Positions 23,045 to 31,700 of a stretch of 61,722 bases of DNA are shown here, in pieces. The stretch spans positions 1-61,722 of IMG/VR virus record IMGVR_UViG_3300020578_000072; one strand, written 5' to 3'. The notes under the pieces were generated by a model. It was not told the DNA's origin. It worked only from the letters and a program-made list of their open reading frames with translations, and did no database searches. The translations under genes were made by a program, and so were the position numbers. The DNA comes from a virus. Positions within the stretch are counted from its first letter, which is position 1. Every line of letters starts with the position of its first letter.

Positions 23045-23117
23045 CTCCTCCGACTGGATTTGAACCAGTGACCCGGGAGTTAACAGCTCCCTGCTCTACC
23101 AGCTGAGCTACAGAGGA
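23045..23117 (-). tRNA. tRNA-Asn (GTT)
   Basis: 73 bases, class I. Anticodon arm GGGAG-CTGTTAA-CTCCC gives GTT. Acceptor TCCTCTG pairs with CGGAGGA, T loop TTCAAAT, discriminator G as usual for Asn. A TTGCCGATATA element lies nine bases before its 5' end. Confidence 0.92.
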
Positions 23118-23125
23118 ATCTATCA

Positions 23126-23136
23126 TATATCGGCAA
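23126..23136 (-). promoter_or_regulatory. Putative promoter element TTGCCGATATA inside the tRNA cluster
   Basis: It differs from TTGACGATATA at one base and lies directly between tRNA-Tyr and tRNA-Asn, pointing at tRNA-Asn. This suggests an internal start that raises expression of the last tRNAs. Confidence 0.45.
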
Positions 23137-23219
<83 letters not shown>

Positions 23220-23223
23220 CTAA

Positions 23224-23296
23224 AGATCGGGACTGGATTCGAACCAGCACATAATGGATTTGCAATCCATTCTCTTAGCCATTTGAGTACCCGACC
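23224..23296 (-). tRNA. tRNA-Cys (GCA)
   Basis: 73 bases. Anticodon arm ATGGA-TTGCAAA-TCCAT gives GCA. Acceptor GGTCGGG pairs with CCCGATC with one wobble. The discriminator is U, the identity base for cysteine. Confidence 0.92.
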
Positions 23297-23299
23297 AAA

Positions 23300-23371
23300 A
23301 GCCACTTACTGGATTCGAACCCGCAACCTGTGCTTTACAAAAGCACTGCTCTGCCGTTGAGCTAAAGTGGC
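23300..23371 (-). tRNA. tRNA-Thr (TGT)
   Basis: 72 bases. Anticodon arm GTGCT-TTTGTAA-AGCAC gives TGT, reading ACA. Acceptor GCCACTT/AAGTGGC is perfect; the T stem has one mismatch. Confidence 0.9.
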
Positions 23372-23373
23372 AA

Positions 23374-23446
23374 TGCACCCTACTGGATTCGAACCAGTGA
23401 CTTCCGCCGTGTAAAGGCGACACTCTAGCCGCTGAGTTAAGGGAGC
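23374..23446 (-). tRNA. tRNA-Val (TAC)
   Basis: 73 bases. Anticodon arm TCGCC-TTTACAC-GGCGG gives TAC, reading GTA. The acceptor GCTCCCT/AGGGTGC has one T-T mismatch; the T loop is TTCGAAT and the discriminator A. Confidence 0.88.
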
Positions 23447-23450
23447 GAAA

Positions 23451-23547
23451 AGCGTAGCGAGGGACTTGCACCCATTCTCAATTCCAGCCTCTAGAAAGCC
23501 TAATCCATATAAGTCTTCACGGAAGTAGACGTGATACTTAACTACGC
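23451..23547 (-). ncRNA. tRNA-like element, identity unclear
   Basis: 97 bases between tRNA-Val and tRNA-Gly. GCGTAGT and GCTACGC form a seven-pair acceptor-like stem. The 3' part has a T-arm-like GGG-TGCAAGT-CCC. A long hairpin (AAGT..CACG / CGTG..ACTT) stands where a D arm would be. I find no normal anticodon stem. It could be a decayed class II tRNA, a tRNA with an insertion, or a tRNA mimic. Confidence 0.45.
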
Positions 23548-23550
23548 AAA

Positions 23551-23622
23551 AGAGGATGACGGGAGTCGAACCCGCAACATCTACCTTGGAAGGGTAGAAC
23601 TCTGCCATTGAGTTACATCCTC
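23551..23622 (-). tRNA. tRNA-Gly (TCC)
   Basis: 72 bases. Anticodon arm CTACC-CTTCCAA-GGTAG gives TCC, reading GGA. Acceptor GAGGATG/CATCCTC is perfect and the discriminator is U, as usual for glycine. It starts four bases after the tmRNA 3' end. Confidence 0.92.
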
Positions 23623-23625
23623 ATG

Positions 23626-23991
23626 TGGACTCGGGGGGAGTCGAACCCCCGTGTTGTTAGGCATACGCTCAGATGTCTACACGCTTATCCTGTGATTAAT
23701 GCAACCCGATACTCACAAGCAAGATACGGGCAGCTCTTACGAATATTTCTTCAAACTCGCTCGTAACACACTCGTTTGAATATCCTGCTATTATGTGCAT
23801 CTGCCACCAGCAGGAGTCAGGAGATGCTTTGCAGCGAATTAGGCTGCGAGACGGAACTGGGTAAACCCAATTCTGTATGAATTGAACTGATAGTTGTCAG
23901 TTACTTTTTGATCGATTTTTTTCGTGGCCATTCGACCAACCACGGCGTGCAATCTTAAGTTTCAACCTCCAATCGATACCTTTTCGAGCCC
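23626..23991 (-). ncRNA. ssrA: tmRNA (ssrA)
   Basis: The 5' GGGCTCG (23991-23985) pairs with the 3' CGAGTCC, and the T arm is GGGGG-TTCGACT-CCCCC, forming the tRNA-like end. The conserved 5' region is clear (GAGGTTGAAACTTAAG, TTGCACGCCGTGG). A tag frame ends at 23839-23841 with TAA and encodes ...TDNYQFNSYRIGFTQFRLAA, closing with the LAA degradation signal. Downstream, GCATCT/AGATGC and CCTGCT/AGCAGG interleave as a pseudoknot. tmRNA with SmpB rescues stalled ribosomes and tags their products. The resume codon is uncertain (ACT or GTA). CCA is not encoded. A GACGATATA element lies about 60 bases upstream. Confidence 0.92.
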
Positions 23992-24050
23992 TTGTATTAA
24001 CTTGTCAATTTGAAAATCATTCACATTCATCATACGAACAAGATCCGAGT

Positions 24051-24061
24051 CTATATCGTCT
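24051..24061 (-). promoter_or_regulatory. Putative promoter element for the tmRNA/tRNA transcript
   Basis: A minus-strand AGACGATATAG about 60 bases before the tmRNA 5' end, in the 183-base gap between the tmRNA and the plus-strand gene at 24175. It is the only copy upstream of the whole RNA cluster. Confidence 0.5.
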
Positions 24062-24174
24062 ATATTCCAAACTACTCTAATGTTTTGATTATTTTATTTT
24101 AGCCAGCATATCCTCTCTTTAAAAAATAAAAATAGCAATACAGGATATTTCCCTAGGATTAATAATTAAATATT

Positions 24175-24471
24175 ATGAACTGGTACAAAACAGCATCTTT
24201 AAATGAATGGTTTGGCAAGGGAAAAAAAGGAGACTGGGTGAACATATGCCGCAAAAACAAAGACGGCTCATTCCCTCCGTGTGGAAGATCTAACGCTGAC
24301 TCAGGAGCTTACCCAAAATGCAGACCGAGATCCAGTGCAAAGTCCATGTCGGAAAGCCAAAGGCAATCTGCATGCTCCAGAAAAAGAAAAGTCGAAAATA
24401 AATCAGATAATTCCGGTAAGGCAAGATCTCCTAATTTTGTCAGAACGTTTACAAAGAAAAAGAAAAAATAA
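24175..24471 (+). CDS. WYK-tagged basic protein, DUF5872-like
   Basis: 98 residues. The tag MNWYKTASLNEWF is followed by GKKGDWVNICRKNKDG, then PPCGRSNADSGAYPKCRP, then an SxSQR helix and a lysine/arginine-rich end. The order WV-(I)C, CGR, YPKC matches a short family of basic proteins (DUF5872-like) found in phages and giant viruses. The Cys pairs may hold zinc and the basic tail may bind DNA. No Shine-Dalgarno site precedes the ATG. Followed ten bases later by another basic protein gene. Confidence 0.7.
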   Translation: MNWYKTASLNEWFGKGKKGDWVNICRKNKDGSFPPCGRSNADSGAYPKCRPRSSAKSMSESQRQSACSRKRKVENKSDNSGKARSPNFVRTFTKKKKK

Positions 24472-24480
24472 AAGGAAAAA

Positions 24481-25017
24481 ATGCAAAATAACACACCAAA
24501 CCTAATAAATTGGAAATCTTTTATGGAAAAAATGGGCGGAATGAAAAAGACCGCCCAAACTGAAGACCCCAAAAAAGAAATGGGACAATTTGACTCACAA
24601 GGAAATCCGAAACTTGTAATTGATTCCAAAGGCCAAGAATTCAGACCAAGGTCAGGACTTGAGGGCCCATTCGTGGGAAAAAGCGGAATGGCTTATTACT
24701 ATGATCCTAAACAAGGAGAGTACTACTGTCCATACCATGACATGTATACAAAAACTCCTATGCACGATGTAGAGAAATACGCTCTTAATTACGAGTCCTT
24801 TATGGAAAAAGAAGCAGCAAAAAAGGGATCAAAAAAACCAAGGGGTAAGCAAAAAGCAAAACCAACAAATCCATCTTTGTGGTCAAGAGCAAAGTCTCTT
24901 GCCAGAAAAAAGTTTGATGTATATCCTAGTGCCTACGCAAATGGCTGGGCTGCAAGATGGTACAAGCAGCATGGCGGAGGATGGAGAACAACATCAAGTA
25001 AGAAAAAGAAAAAGTAA
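24481..25017 (+). CDS. Basic protein with an SLWSRAK...YPSAYANGWAARWY C-terminus
   Basis: 178 residues. The N-terminus (LINWKSFMEKMGGMKKTAQ) contains a stretched version of the tag: NW-K then KTAQ. The middle is Gly/Tyr-rich with a Cys-Pro-Tyr-His element (YYCPYHDMYTKTP). The C-terminal 45 residues (SRAKSLARKKFDVYPSAYAN, then GWAARWYKQHGGGW) are a motif seen in many phage and giant-virus proteins, linked to the DUF5872-like group of the previous gene. The lysine-rich linker suggests nucleic-acid binding. AAGGA precedes the start, and the stop overlaps the next start. Confidence 0.7.
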   Translation: MQNNTPNLINWKSFMEKMGGMKKTAQTEDPKKEMGQFDSQGNPKLVIDSKGQEFRPRSGLEGPFVGKSGMAYYYDPKQGEYYCPYHDMYTKTPMHDVEKYALNYESFMEKEAAKKGSKKPRGKQKAKPTNPSLWSRAKSLARKKFDVYPSAYANGWAARWYKQHGGGWRTTSSKKKKK

Positions 25018-26156
25018 TGCCAACTGCTCCTAATCTTTATGCCTATGATGATGCCTTTTTAGATGGACTTGCTATTGCACCGGTAGGAAATACTTCCATT
25101 ACTTTACTCGTAGGATATGGTTTTAATAAGGGTTCTACCACTTACAGAAGACCATTTTTCAAATTTGATATAAGTTCTGTGCCAAAATATGCAACTGTAA
25201 CATCGGCTTCATTAAATGTAACAACTTCTGGAACAGGCACACAAATGACAACTGATTTGTACATATGGGAGTACAATCAGGCAGAATTAAGCTACACATC
25301 AATGACATCTGTGTGTACGCTGGCGGACCCTGAAATAATAGGAGAATGTGCTGGAGTAGGATGGTCTGGAGGTATTGGCAACGCCGATCAACTTCTAAAT
25401 GGAACAGACATAGGAGATTTAATATTATCTGCTGTGACAAACACTACAACATCTTCATCTGTACTTTCAAAATTCAATGAATACTGTCAAAACAGAGAAG
25501 TTTACGGCAACTACATACAGTTTTTTTTAGTAAAAAGATCAGAAGTGCAATCGACAAATCTAAGAAGCATACACTCATTGGAATCCGCATCGTCAACCTT
25601 GAGTCCATACATATCCTATAGCTATGAAATAAACAATACACTAGATGGAGCAACAGAAGAGATATCGAATTTTGGAGGACTAGGACAAATAAAGTTTGCC
25701 AAAAATCAAGAAGACAACCATATGCCTATAATAAGGACTGTAAGTGGAAGCCCAACAGAGGATGCGCCAACTTTTATCTCGGGAGTGCCAATACTTACTT
25801 CAATGTACAATAATTTTAGGGCTATACATGTGTATAAAAATTCACAAAGCAATGATATATCAAGACAAGGGATAAGAACTACATATAAAGGCATACCCAT
25901 ACAAACAAGCACAACAAACAACACTGACTATTATTTAAATACAGCAAAAGAACCAACAACATTCAATTCAGCTTCTCCAGACACTGAAAAAAAGATTCTT
26001 TTTGGAAATCTTTTTATAGATCTAGACAACTCAAATAGAATATTAGTTTTAGAAAAATCTGGATCTCCATTGGAAACCGCAAAAATATACATAGGTGGAA
26101 ATCCAATCACAGCTGGAAGGTTTAGCGATGGATGGGCAATTGGAATCGACTACTAG
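25017..26156 (+). CDS. Beta-sandwich adhesin-like protein (DNRLRE-type domain)
   Basis: 379 residues, Ser/Thr/Asn-rich, with no membrane segment. Residues about 40-200 read as a DNRLRE-type carbohydrate-binding sandwich: RRPFFKFDISSVPKYATVTS, then SLNVTTSG and later LSPYISYSY. The C-terminal part has repeating short strands (GIPIQTSTTNNTDYYL). This suits a tail fibre, tail-tip or head-decoration protein that contacts glycans. Its ATG shares one base with the stop of the preceding gene. The fold call is moderate; the virion role is inference. Confidence 0.6.
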   Translation: MPTAPNLYAYDDAFLDGLAIAPVGNTSITLLVGYGFNKGSTTYRRPFFKFDISSVPKYATVTSASLNVTTSGTGTQMTTDLYIWEYNQAELSYTSMTSVCTLADPEIIGECAGVGWSGGIGNADQLLNGTDIGDLILSAVTNTTTSSSVLSKFNEYCQNREVYGNYIQFFLVKRSEVQSTNLRSIHSLESASSTLSPYISYSYEINNTLDGATEEISNFGGLGQIKFAKNQEDNHMPIIRTVSGSPTEDAPTFISGVPILTSMYNNFRAIHVYKNSQSNDISRQGIRTTYKGIPIQTSTTNNTDYYLNTAKEPTTFNSASPDTEKKILFGNLFIDLDNSNRILVLEKSGSPLETAKIYIGGNPITAGRFSDGWAIGIDY

Positions 26157-26231
26157 CTTTTCAGTTATTCTTAGTGGCACGATAACATTATTTGCCAAAC
26201 TATCGTATAAATATTCTAGGTAGATGAATAA

Positions 26232-27887
26232 TCACTTATATATAAAATGATCCACTATCTCTCGAAGAGTAGATTCTTTATCATCTCTAAAAAGCAATTC
26301 TTCCTCTTCTGCTGGAAGTATCTTTTGAGTAATCAAAGATCTAAAATTTTGAGTAATCTTGTCTTTTGCAGACGACATTGAACCAAGACCTGGAAAAATA
26401 TTACTTAATATATCTTTAAAAATACCATGAAGTTTTGGGTCAATGTCCTCGATATAAGACTCAACTCTAGCTGCATAATCTTCTTTTGCACCAGGTTTTT
26501 TTAGAATTTCTGGAATTATACCAATAGTTGCAGCTGACTCCATTCCACTTTTACTTCTAACAATATCTTCTTTAAATCCTCCAGATGTTACTGAAGAAGC
26601 AAGATCTACTATATTGTCAAATGAGTCAATCTTCTTTTTAACTGCATCTAAAACAAAATCTACTTTGGGAAATATTTCTCCAGGGCTTTTATCTTTGTTG
26701 TCTCTATACCATTGGAAAGGCGCATCTCCATTTACACCGCCGCTGTATCCAAACTTTGATCCTGGTTCAACTTTTATGTTATCTTTGCTCATAATATCAA
26801 TAATTTGAGATAAATAACCCCATGGAGGAGAATTTTGATGACCCACACATTCTTGATAAGAACCGTTTGGTTTCTGAACTATAGCAACAACTGCCTGATT
26901 CACACGACCAGACTGATCTAAAGCTTGGCCCTGAGGAAAATACAAATAAAATTTTATTGATAAAGATAAATAGTGTTCTGCTGATGTGTTACCCGTGCAC
27001 CATCCAGTACTTTGACTGGCAGCAAACAGAAGTGCATGATTTTTAGAAGACTGGTTTTCAGCTCCCTGAAAAGGCCCATTTTCTTTTGTAAATTTTTCGT
27101 TGCACCAACGATTACTTGCTTTGCCATACAAATAAAACCAGCCAGGGGACGAAGTTTTCACAAAACCACAAATACCACCGGATTCATTTTGAATCTCATC
27201 AGAATGCACAACTCCTTCTACCGCTTGAGCACCGGACTGCTCATAATTAGAGAATTTATTAAGTTTAGATGTGTCATTTTCACACTCATGGAAAAAAAGC
27301 TCAACTCTGCCCATATCAAATTTTCTAACATCCTTAATATACCACTGTTCTTTTCCTTTTACGGCTCCAATCATTGACCTAACAAGCAAATAAACAAAGT
27401 CTCCTCTTCCTGCAAAGCCACCACCTCGCATACCCTCAGTAAGACCATTCTTCCATTCTAAAATAGCTGAATTTTGTTGCTGAGAAGACCAATTATTGTC
27501 AAACTTCATTTTCATAGCGCCATTTTCAAAATCAACAAAATATTTTTCCATAGCCATGGAAAATAATTTATTATTTATGTCCTGTATGTGTCTATAGATA
27601 TTTCCAGACTGACCTTTTAACTCTTGTTCCGCTACAGTCAAAGCTCTTATAAATATTTTGTTATTCTTTATAACTGAGACATTATTTTTAAGCCCATCCA
27701 TCCTGAGGTTTCTTTGTTCCTCTGTTTCATTAGGTACTTTTTCCTGAAAAAGTTCTTTAAATGTCTTGCCAGTACCGGGAACCTCTAAATTTTTTATAAA
27801 ATAATCTTCAACAGCAGCGACTTTAATAAGTGAATTTTCCTGTTGAGAAACGAAACTAGAATATTTTTTAAAATTAAATTTGCCCAT
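26232..27887 (-). CDS. Tagged protein with an STGWCTGN core, unknown function
   Basis: 551 residues. The start MGKFNFKKYSSFVSQQENS is a loose form of the tag (aromatic, Lys, Ser/Ala, Gln). The central part (AASQSTGWCTGNTSAEHYL, then KFYLYFPQG, VAIVQKPNG and CVGHQN) resembles a pattern found in uncharacterised phage proteins: W-C-T, an aromatic strand, then a polar strand and Cys/His. An invariant-looking Cys in WCT invites a catalytic role, but none is proved. The C-terminal third is helical. AGGAG precedes the ATG; a GACGATAAA element lies about 60 bases upstream and faces a plus-strand copy. Confidence 0.6.
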   Translation of the reverse strand: MGKFNFKKYSSFVSQQENSLIKVAAVEDYFIKNLEVPGTGKTFKELFQEKVPNETEEQRNLRMDGLKNNVSVIKNNKIFIRALTVAEQELKGQSGNIYRHIQDINNKLFSMAMEKYFVDFENGAMKMKFDNNWSSQQQNSAILEWKNGLTEGMRGGGFAGRGDFVYLLVRSMIGAVKGKEQWYIKDVRKFDMGRVELFFHECENDTSKLNKFSNYEQSGAQAVEGVVHSDEIQNESGGICGFVKTSSPGWFYLYGKASNRWCNEKFTKENGPFQGAENQSSKNHALLFAASQSTGWCTGNTSAEHYLSLSIKFYLYFPQGQALDQSGRVNQAVVAIVQKPNGSYQECVGHQNSPPWGYLSQIIDIMSKDNIKVEPGSKFGYSGGVNGDAPFQWYRDNKDKSPGEIFPKVDFVLDAVKKKIDSFDNIVDLASSVTSGGFKEDIVRSKSGMESAATIGIIPEILKKPGAKEDYAARVESYIEDIDPKLHGIFKDILSNIFPGLGSMSSAKDKITQNFRSLITQKILPAEEEELLFRDDKESTLREIVDHFIYK

Positions 27888-27946
27888 TATGGATATCTCC
27901 TAAATTACAATGTATATTATTGAATATTGATAATTAATCCTGCGGA

Positions 27947-27959
27947 TTTTTATCGTCAA
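27947..27959 (-). promoter_or_regulatory. Putative promoter element (TTTGACGATAAAA), left arm of a divergent pair
   Basis: Minus-strand TTTGACGATAAAA about 60 bases upstream of 26232-27887. Together with the plus-strand copy 17 bases to the right it makes a back-to-back promoter. Confidence 0.5.
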
Positions 27960-27975
27960 ATATCATAAGATCAAA

Positions 27976-27984
27976 GACGATATA
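27976..27984 (+). promoter_or_regulatory. Putative promoter element (GACGATATA), right arm of a divergent pair
   Basis: Plus-strand GACGATATA only five bases before the ATG of 27990-28241. No Shine-Dalgarno site fits between, so transcription from it may give a leaderless mRNA. Confidence 0.5.
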
Positions 27985-27989
27985 TATTT

Positions 27990-28241
27990 ATGAACACTGA
28001 AATAATAAACAAATTAAACAAAAAACATAAAATGATATCAAATATAATTAAAGAAAATTCAGAAATCGAAAGAGAATATCCGACAATATACAGTGAGGCA
28101 GCGGATATAATCATAAGAAAAGAAGCGGCAATAAAAAAAATAAACAAAAAATTATATATATATAAATTCTTATGCATATTTCTTTTGTCCCTTCTTTCAA
28201 TAACAACACTATTACTTATTAATAAATGGAGAAATCAATGA
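27990..28241 (+). CDS. Small protein with a C-terminal membrane anchor
   Basis: 83 residues: a charged helical region (EIINKLNKKHKMISNIIKEN) and one membrane segment at about 57-77 (YKFLCIFLLSLLSITTLLLI). A tail-anchored topology is likely. The gene starts five bases after the promoter-like element and couples by ATGA to the next gene. Function unknown. Confidence 0.6.
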   Translation: MNTEIINKLNKKHKMISNIIKENSEIEREYPTIYSEAADIIIRKEAAIKKINKKLYIYKFLCIFLLSLLSITTLLLINKWRNQ

Positions 28242-28459
28242 GAGATCAGTCACTACCAGAAGGTATAAGCAACTTATTTAGCAATGAGGTAAGAAACCTA
28301 TTAAAAAAATATTCCATTATAGAATCAAATAAATTTAATGATGAAGATGAACACAAAATGACTCCAGGAGACACCGTATATGGAAAAGCTCTCCAAGAAC
28401 TAGACGAGATAAAACATGCCATGATTTTTATCAAAAAAGAAATGGAAATTTCAGAATGA
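28238..28459 (+). CDS. Unknown helical protein, 73 residues
   Basis: The ATG at 28238 is preferred because it overlaps the previous stop (ATGA) and has GGAGA upstream. Reads MRDQSLPEGISNLFSNEVRN and ends in a helix (ALQELDEIKHAMIFIKKEME). Couples by ATGA to 28456-28791. No family recognised. Confidence 0.6.
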   Translation: MRDQSLPEGISNLFSNEVRNLLKKYSIIESNKFNDEDEHKMTPGDTVYGKALQELDEIKHAMIFIKKEMEISE

Positions 28460-28791
28460 AGAAGACAAAAAAAGATTCCGTAAAAAGCGAATTAGAAAAA
28501 CTTATAGAAAATTCATGGAGCGGCATAAATGACAATTGTCGCAAACTGCTGACTGAATCCCTAGACAAAATAAACAAACTAGAAAAAGAGCTACAAGAAA
28601 CAAAAGATAGTGCGAGACAAGCATTGGAAAAAGAATATGGAGAAAAGATAAAAGATCTTGAGAACAGTAATGATTCTTTAAGGATGCAAATTAAAGAAAT
28701 AGAAAAGAATTTTTCTTCTGTACGTGAAGTTATGTCAACTCCATGGTTCTACCGAACAAGAATACAAAGAGATCTTATAGACAAATTTTAA
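28456..28791 (+). CDS. Coiled-coil protein, 111 residues
   Basis: Residues about 35-85 are a long charged coiled coil (ESLDKINKLEKELQETKDSA, then GEKIKDLENSNDSLRMQIKE), flanked by a short N-terminal helix and a C-terminal aromatic/basic stretch (PWFYRTRIQRDL). Last of three coupled plus-strand genes; its end overlaps the convergent 28788-31841 by four bases. No function recognised. Confidence 0.65.
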   Translation: MKKTKKDSVKSELEKLIENSWSGINDNCRKLLTESLDKINKLEKELQETKDSARQALEKEYGEKIKDLENSNDSLRMQIKEIEKNFSSVREVMSTPWFYRTRIQRDLIDKF

Positions 28792-31700
28792 TCTATAAGC
28801 TCATCTAGCTCTAAATCATAATTATAATTTTGGATAAGGAATCTATGGAGTATTGACTTGAATGGCTCCTTTAGTTCCTCTCCGTTTTCATCCATATATT
28901 CTTTTCCCGTCGTGCTCATAAAAGCAGATATTGCAGATCTAATTCTCTCCAACTTAGAGTATTCACCATCTGCAGAGTCATCATCTGCAGAGTCAAATTC
29001 TTCAGATCCTCCCATAATTTGGGAGTGTGTCTTAAAAAAAGCCTTCAGCTTTTCAACATATATATTTTTGTTAACAGGCCCGCTTTTTATAAATTCAGCA
29101 TACCTCTCTCTTATCTTTTGTTCAAGATCACTTTGACTTATTGCTCCTCTTCTGAACTGATCAAGTAAATCAGATATATTGACATTAGAAAAGTCATTTT
29201 GAGCAAGTTTTATTGTTTTATACCATGATTTTGCGTATTTTGGCATTCTATTTCCTAAATCTAATTTCCACCATACACTATTGTTAAATTTTACTTTCTC
29301 CATTTGATGTTTCAAAGCCTGATCGTCATAAACCTTCTTAAACATCTCAAAAGTTTCTTGAGTTGACCACCCTGTCCACAACTTATGCAAAGTTGAAGCA
29401 CCTACCAGATAAAGAGCTTTGATCTCAAGGTTATTGCAATATCTAAATATCTCATTGTAAAATATTTCTAGCCAGTCTTCGAATCTATTTTCTATTCTTG
29501 ACTTAAACTGAGACAAATGAGGCCTATTTAATTGAGGAGATTTGTCTTCTGATTTTCTATCCGATATTGAAGAAATCTGCTTTTCTATTTCAGCAAGATT
29601 TGCCTTAAGCTTTTCTAATTTTTGTTTATCTTGCTGATTCGGGTCTATCCCGCTAACCATTTGATTACGTATTGCATCTATTGCGACCCTTAATCTTTGC
29701 TTCATTTGCTCGTCTGAGGAAGAGTTTATTTTATTTTCTAATTCTTTTATTTTATTTTCAAAATAACTTTTATTATCAAAAGATTCAATCTTTGAGCTTA
29801 AAGAAGATATTTCATCAATCAATTTATTTTTTTCCTGTTCAAGCCCAGACATACTAGCTTGAAAATCTCTCATTCTATAAGTCTTTTGAACAACATCACT
29901 CTGTATTTCCGTGACATACATAGTTTTATTTAACCAGTCTATTCCTCCGCCAACCCAACCAAGAAAATTATAATATCCTTCTGGCGTCTGGTCTCTAGTG
30001 AGACCTCTATGATGATAATTTATGCCGCCGTCACTATCCCCATTATCAAAAACAACATTCATTCCCTTGGGATCTTTTTCACTATGTTTAGGATGTATGA
30101 CTATATTAAATGGCTCTAAAATTTCCGAATAATGCCTTATTTTAGATGAGTGATTTGCAGCATCTGAAACAACAACGTTTGTAGCGTGCTGACCAGGGAA
30201 GGATCTACCAAGATTAATAAAAGACTTAAAATTAAAACCTTTATCAAAAAGACCCATTTCCTTGGCTATACGGACACCATCATCTCCAAAATCTTTATAA
30301 ATCAATTCTGGATTAGAAAGATATTTTTGCTTTTCTTCTGTTATTTTTTTTCTTAAAGATTCTTTTTCAACTATTGCTTTAGATTCTTCTTCAAATTCTC
30401 TCTGTCTTTGTTCCTCGGCCCTTTGTCTAAGGATTCTGTCTTGTTCGTCCTGTGCTCTCCTTCTCTCTCTGGCCTCCTCTATTAACCTAATTCTTTCTGG
30501 AGAGTTGCCAGCAACATCTCTCATAAATTTTTGTGAATCTTCAGGACTCATGTAATGAGAAGCTTCTGCAAATATTTCATCTTGCTGAACTATTGCGCTT
30601 TCATCAAGAGAAGAAGTGTAAGCAGATGATTCTTCAGAGAAAACTTCTTTTAAAACTGGATCTGAAGATATTACAAACTTGATGGCATCTGAATATTTTT
30701 TTATAGTTTCAATAAATTCACTATGCTTTTCATCTATATAAAAGCTATCTGCATGCTCCCTCAATTCTTCTGCTATATCAGTCCATTCGTCAATACCAAT
30801 CTTGGAAACAGGCTGAGATTCATCTACGGATATTGTGCCTGAATCTTCTCCTGTAAAATAAATCCACCTGTCTTTGACAATTCTTTTAGTAATAGGTTGA
30901 AAATGATGATGAGCAAATCCAGTCAAATTAGCATCACTACCAAGATACAACCTTGACAATCTTGCATTGTAACTATGGAACTCTTGAGCACTACTGTCTG
31001 CGTGGTTTTCAGCTTCGCTCCTAAGCCAATCTCTTTTATTGTCATCTATCCACCTCTTTTTTGCGCTATCTTCATAATTTGATTTTAAAACATCTATAAT
31101 TTCACTATCTGAATTCATATGTTCTACTTCATCAGCATATATACCGGCAAGATAATCAATTAAATGTTCAAAAAATGTTTCCAGCTCTTCCTGAGAAAGA
31201 GATGGCCTGCTATTGAATGGCATGCCTATTTTTTCATAGAATTTTTGAGAAAAAAAACTAGATGGATTTATGTTATGCTTTTTTGCCCTATTAGATGGAT
31301 GACGGTGATCAGGGATTATTTTAACGTATTCTATGTCAGAAATTAAAGCATTCAGAAAATTGTCTTCCAGGATGCCTTGTATTATTGTTTGTACTGGTAT
31401 AATATCAGGATTGTAATTTTCAGCGTAGGATCCAGAACAACTTTCCAAAAGAGAAGACATACTTGCACTAAAGTTGCCATCATAGAAATTTGATATTATA
31501 GTTTGTTTAATTTCATCCTCATTGGCTACAGAGCCTATATAATGAAAGAAATTATCACTTTCATCCCAGTAATCATCATATGATTCCATCCAGTAGTCAT
31601 CATTATCTAGCCATTCATAAATTTTATCATAATCAACTTCAAAATCCCAATTTTCGTCCTCAAGAGCATTACGCATGCCACCAAATGCAGATAGAATAAA

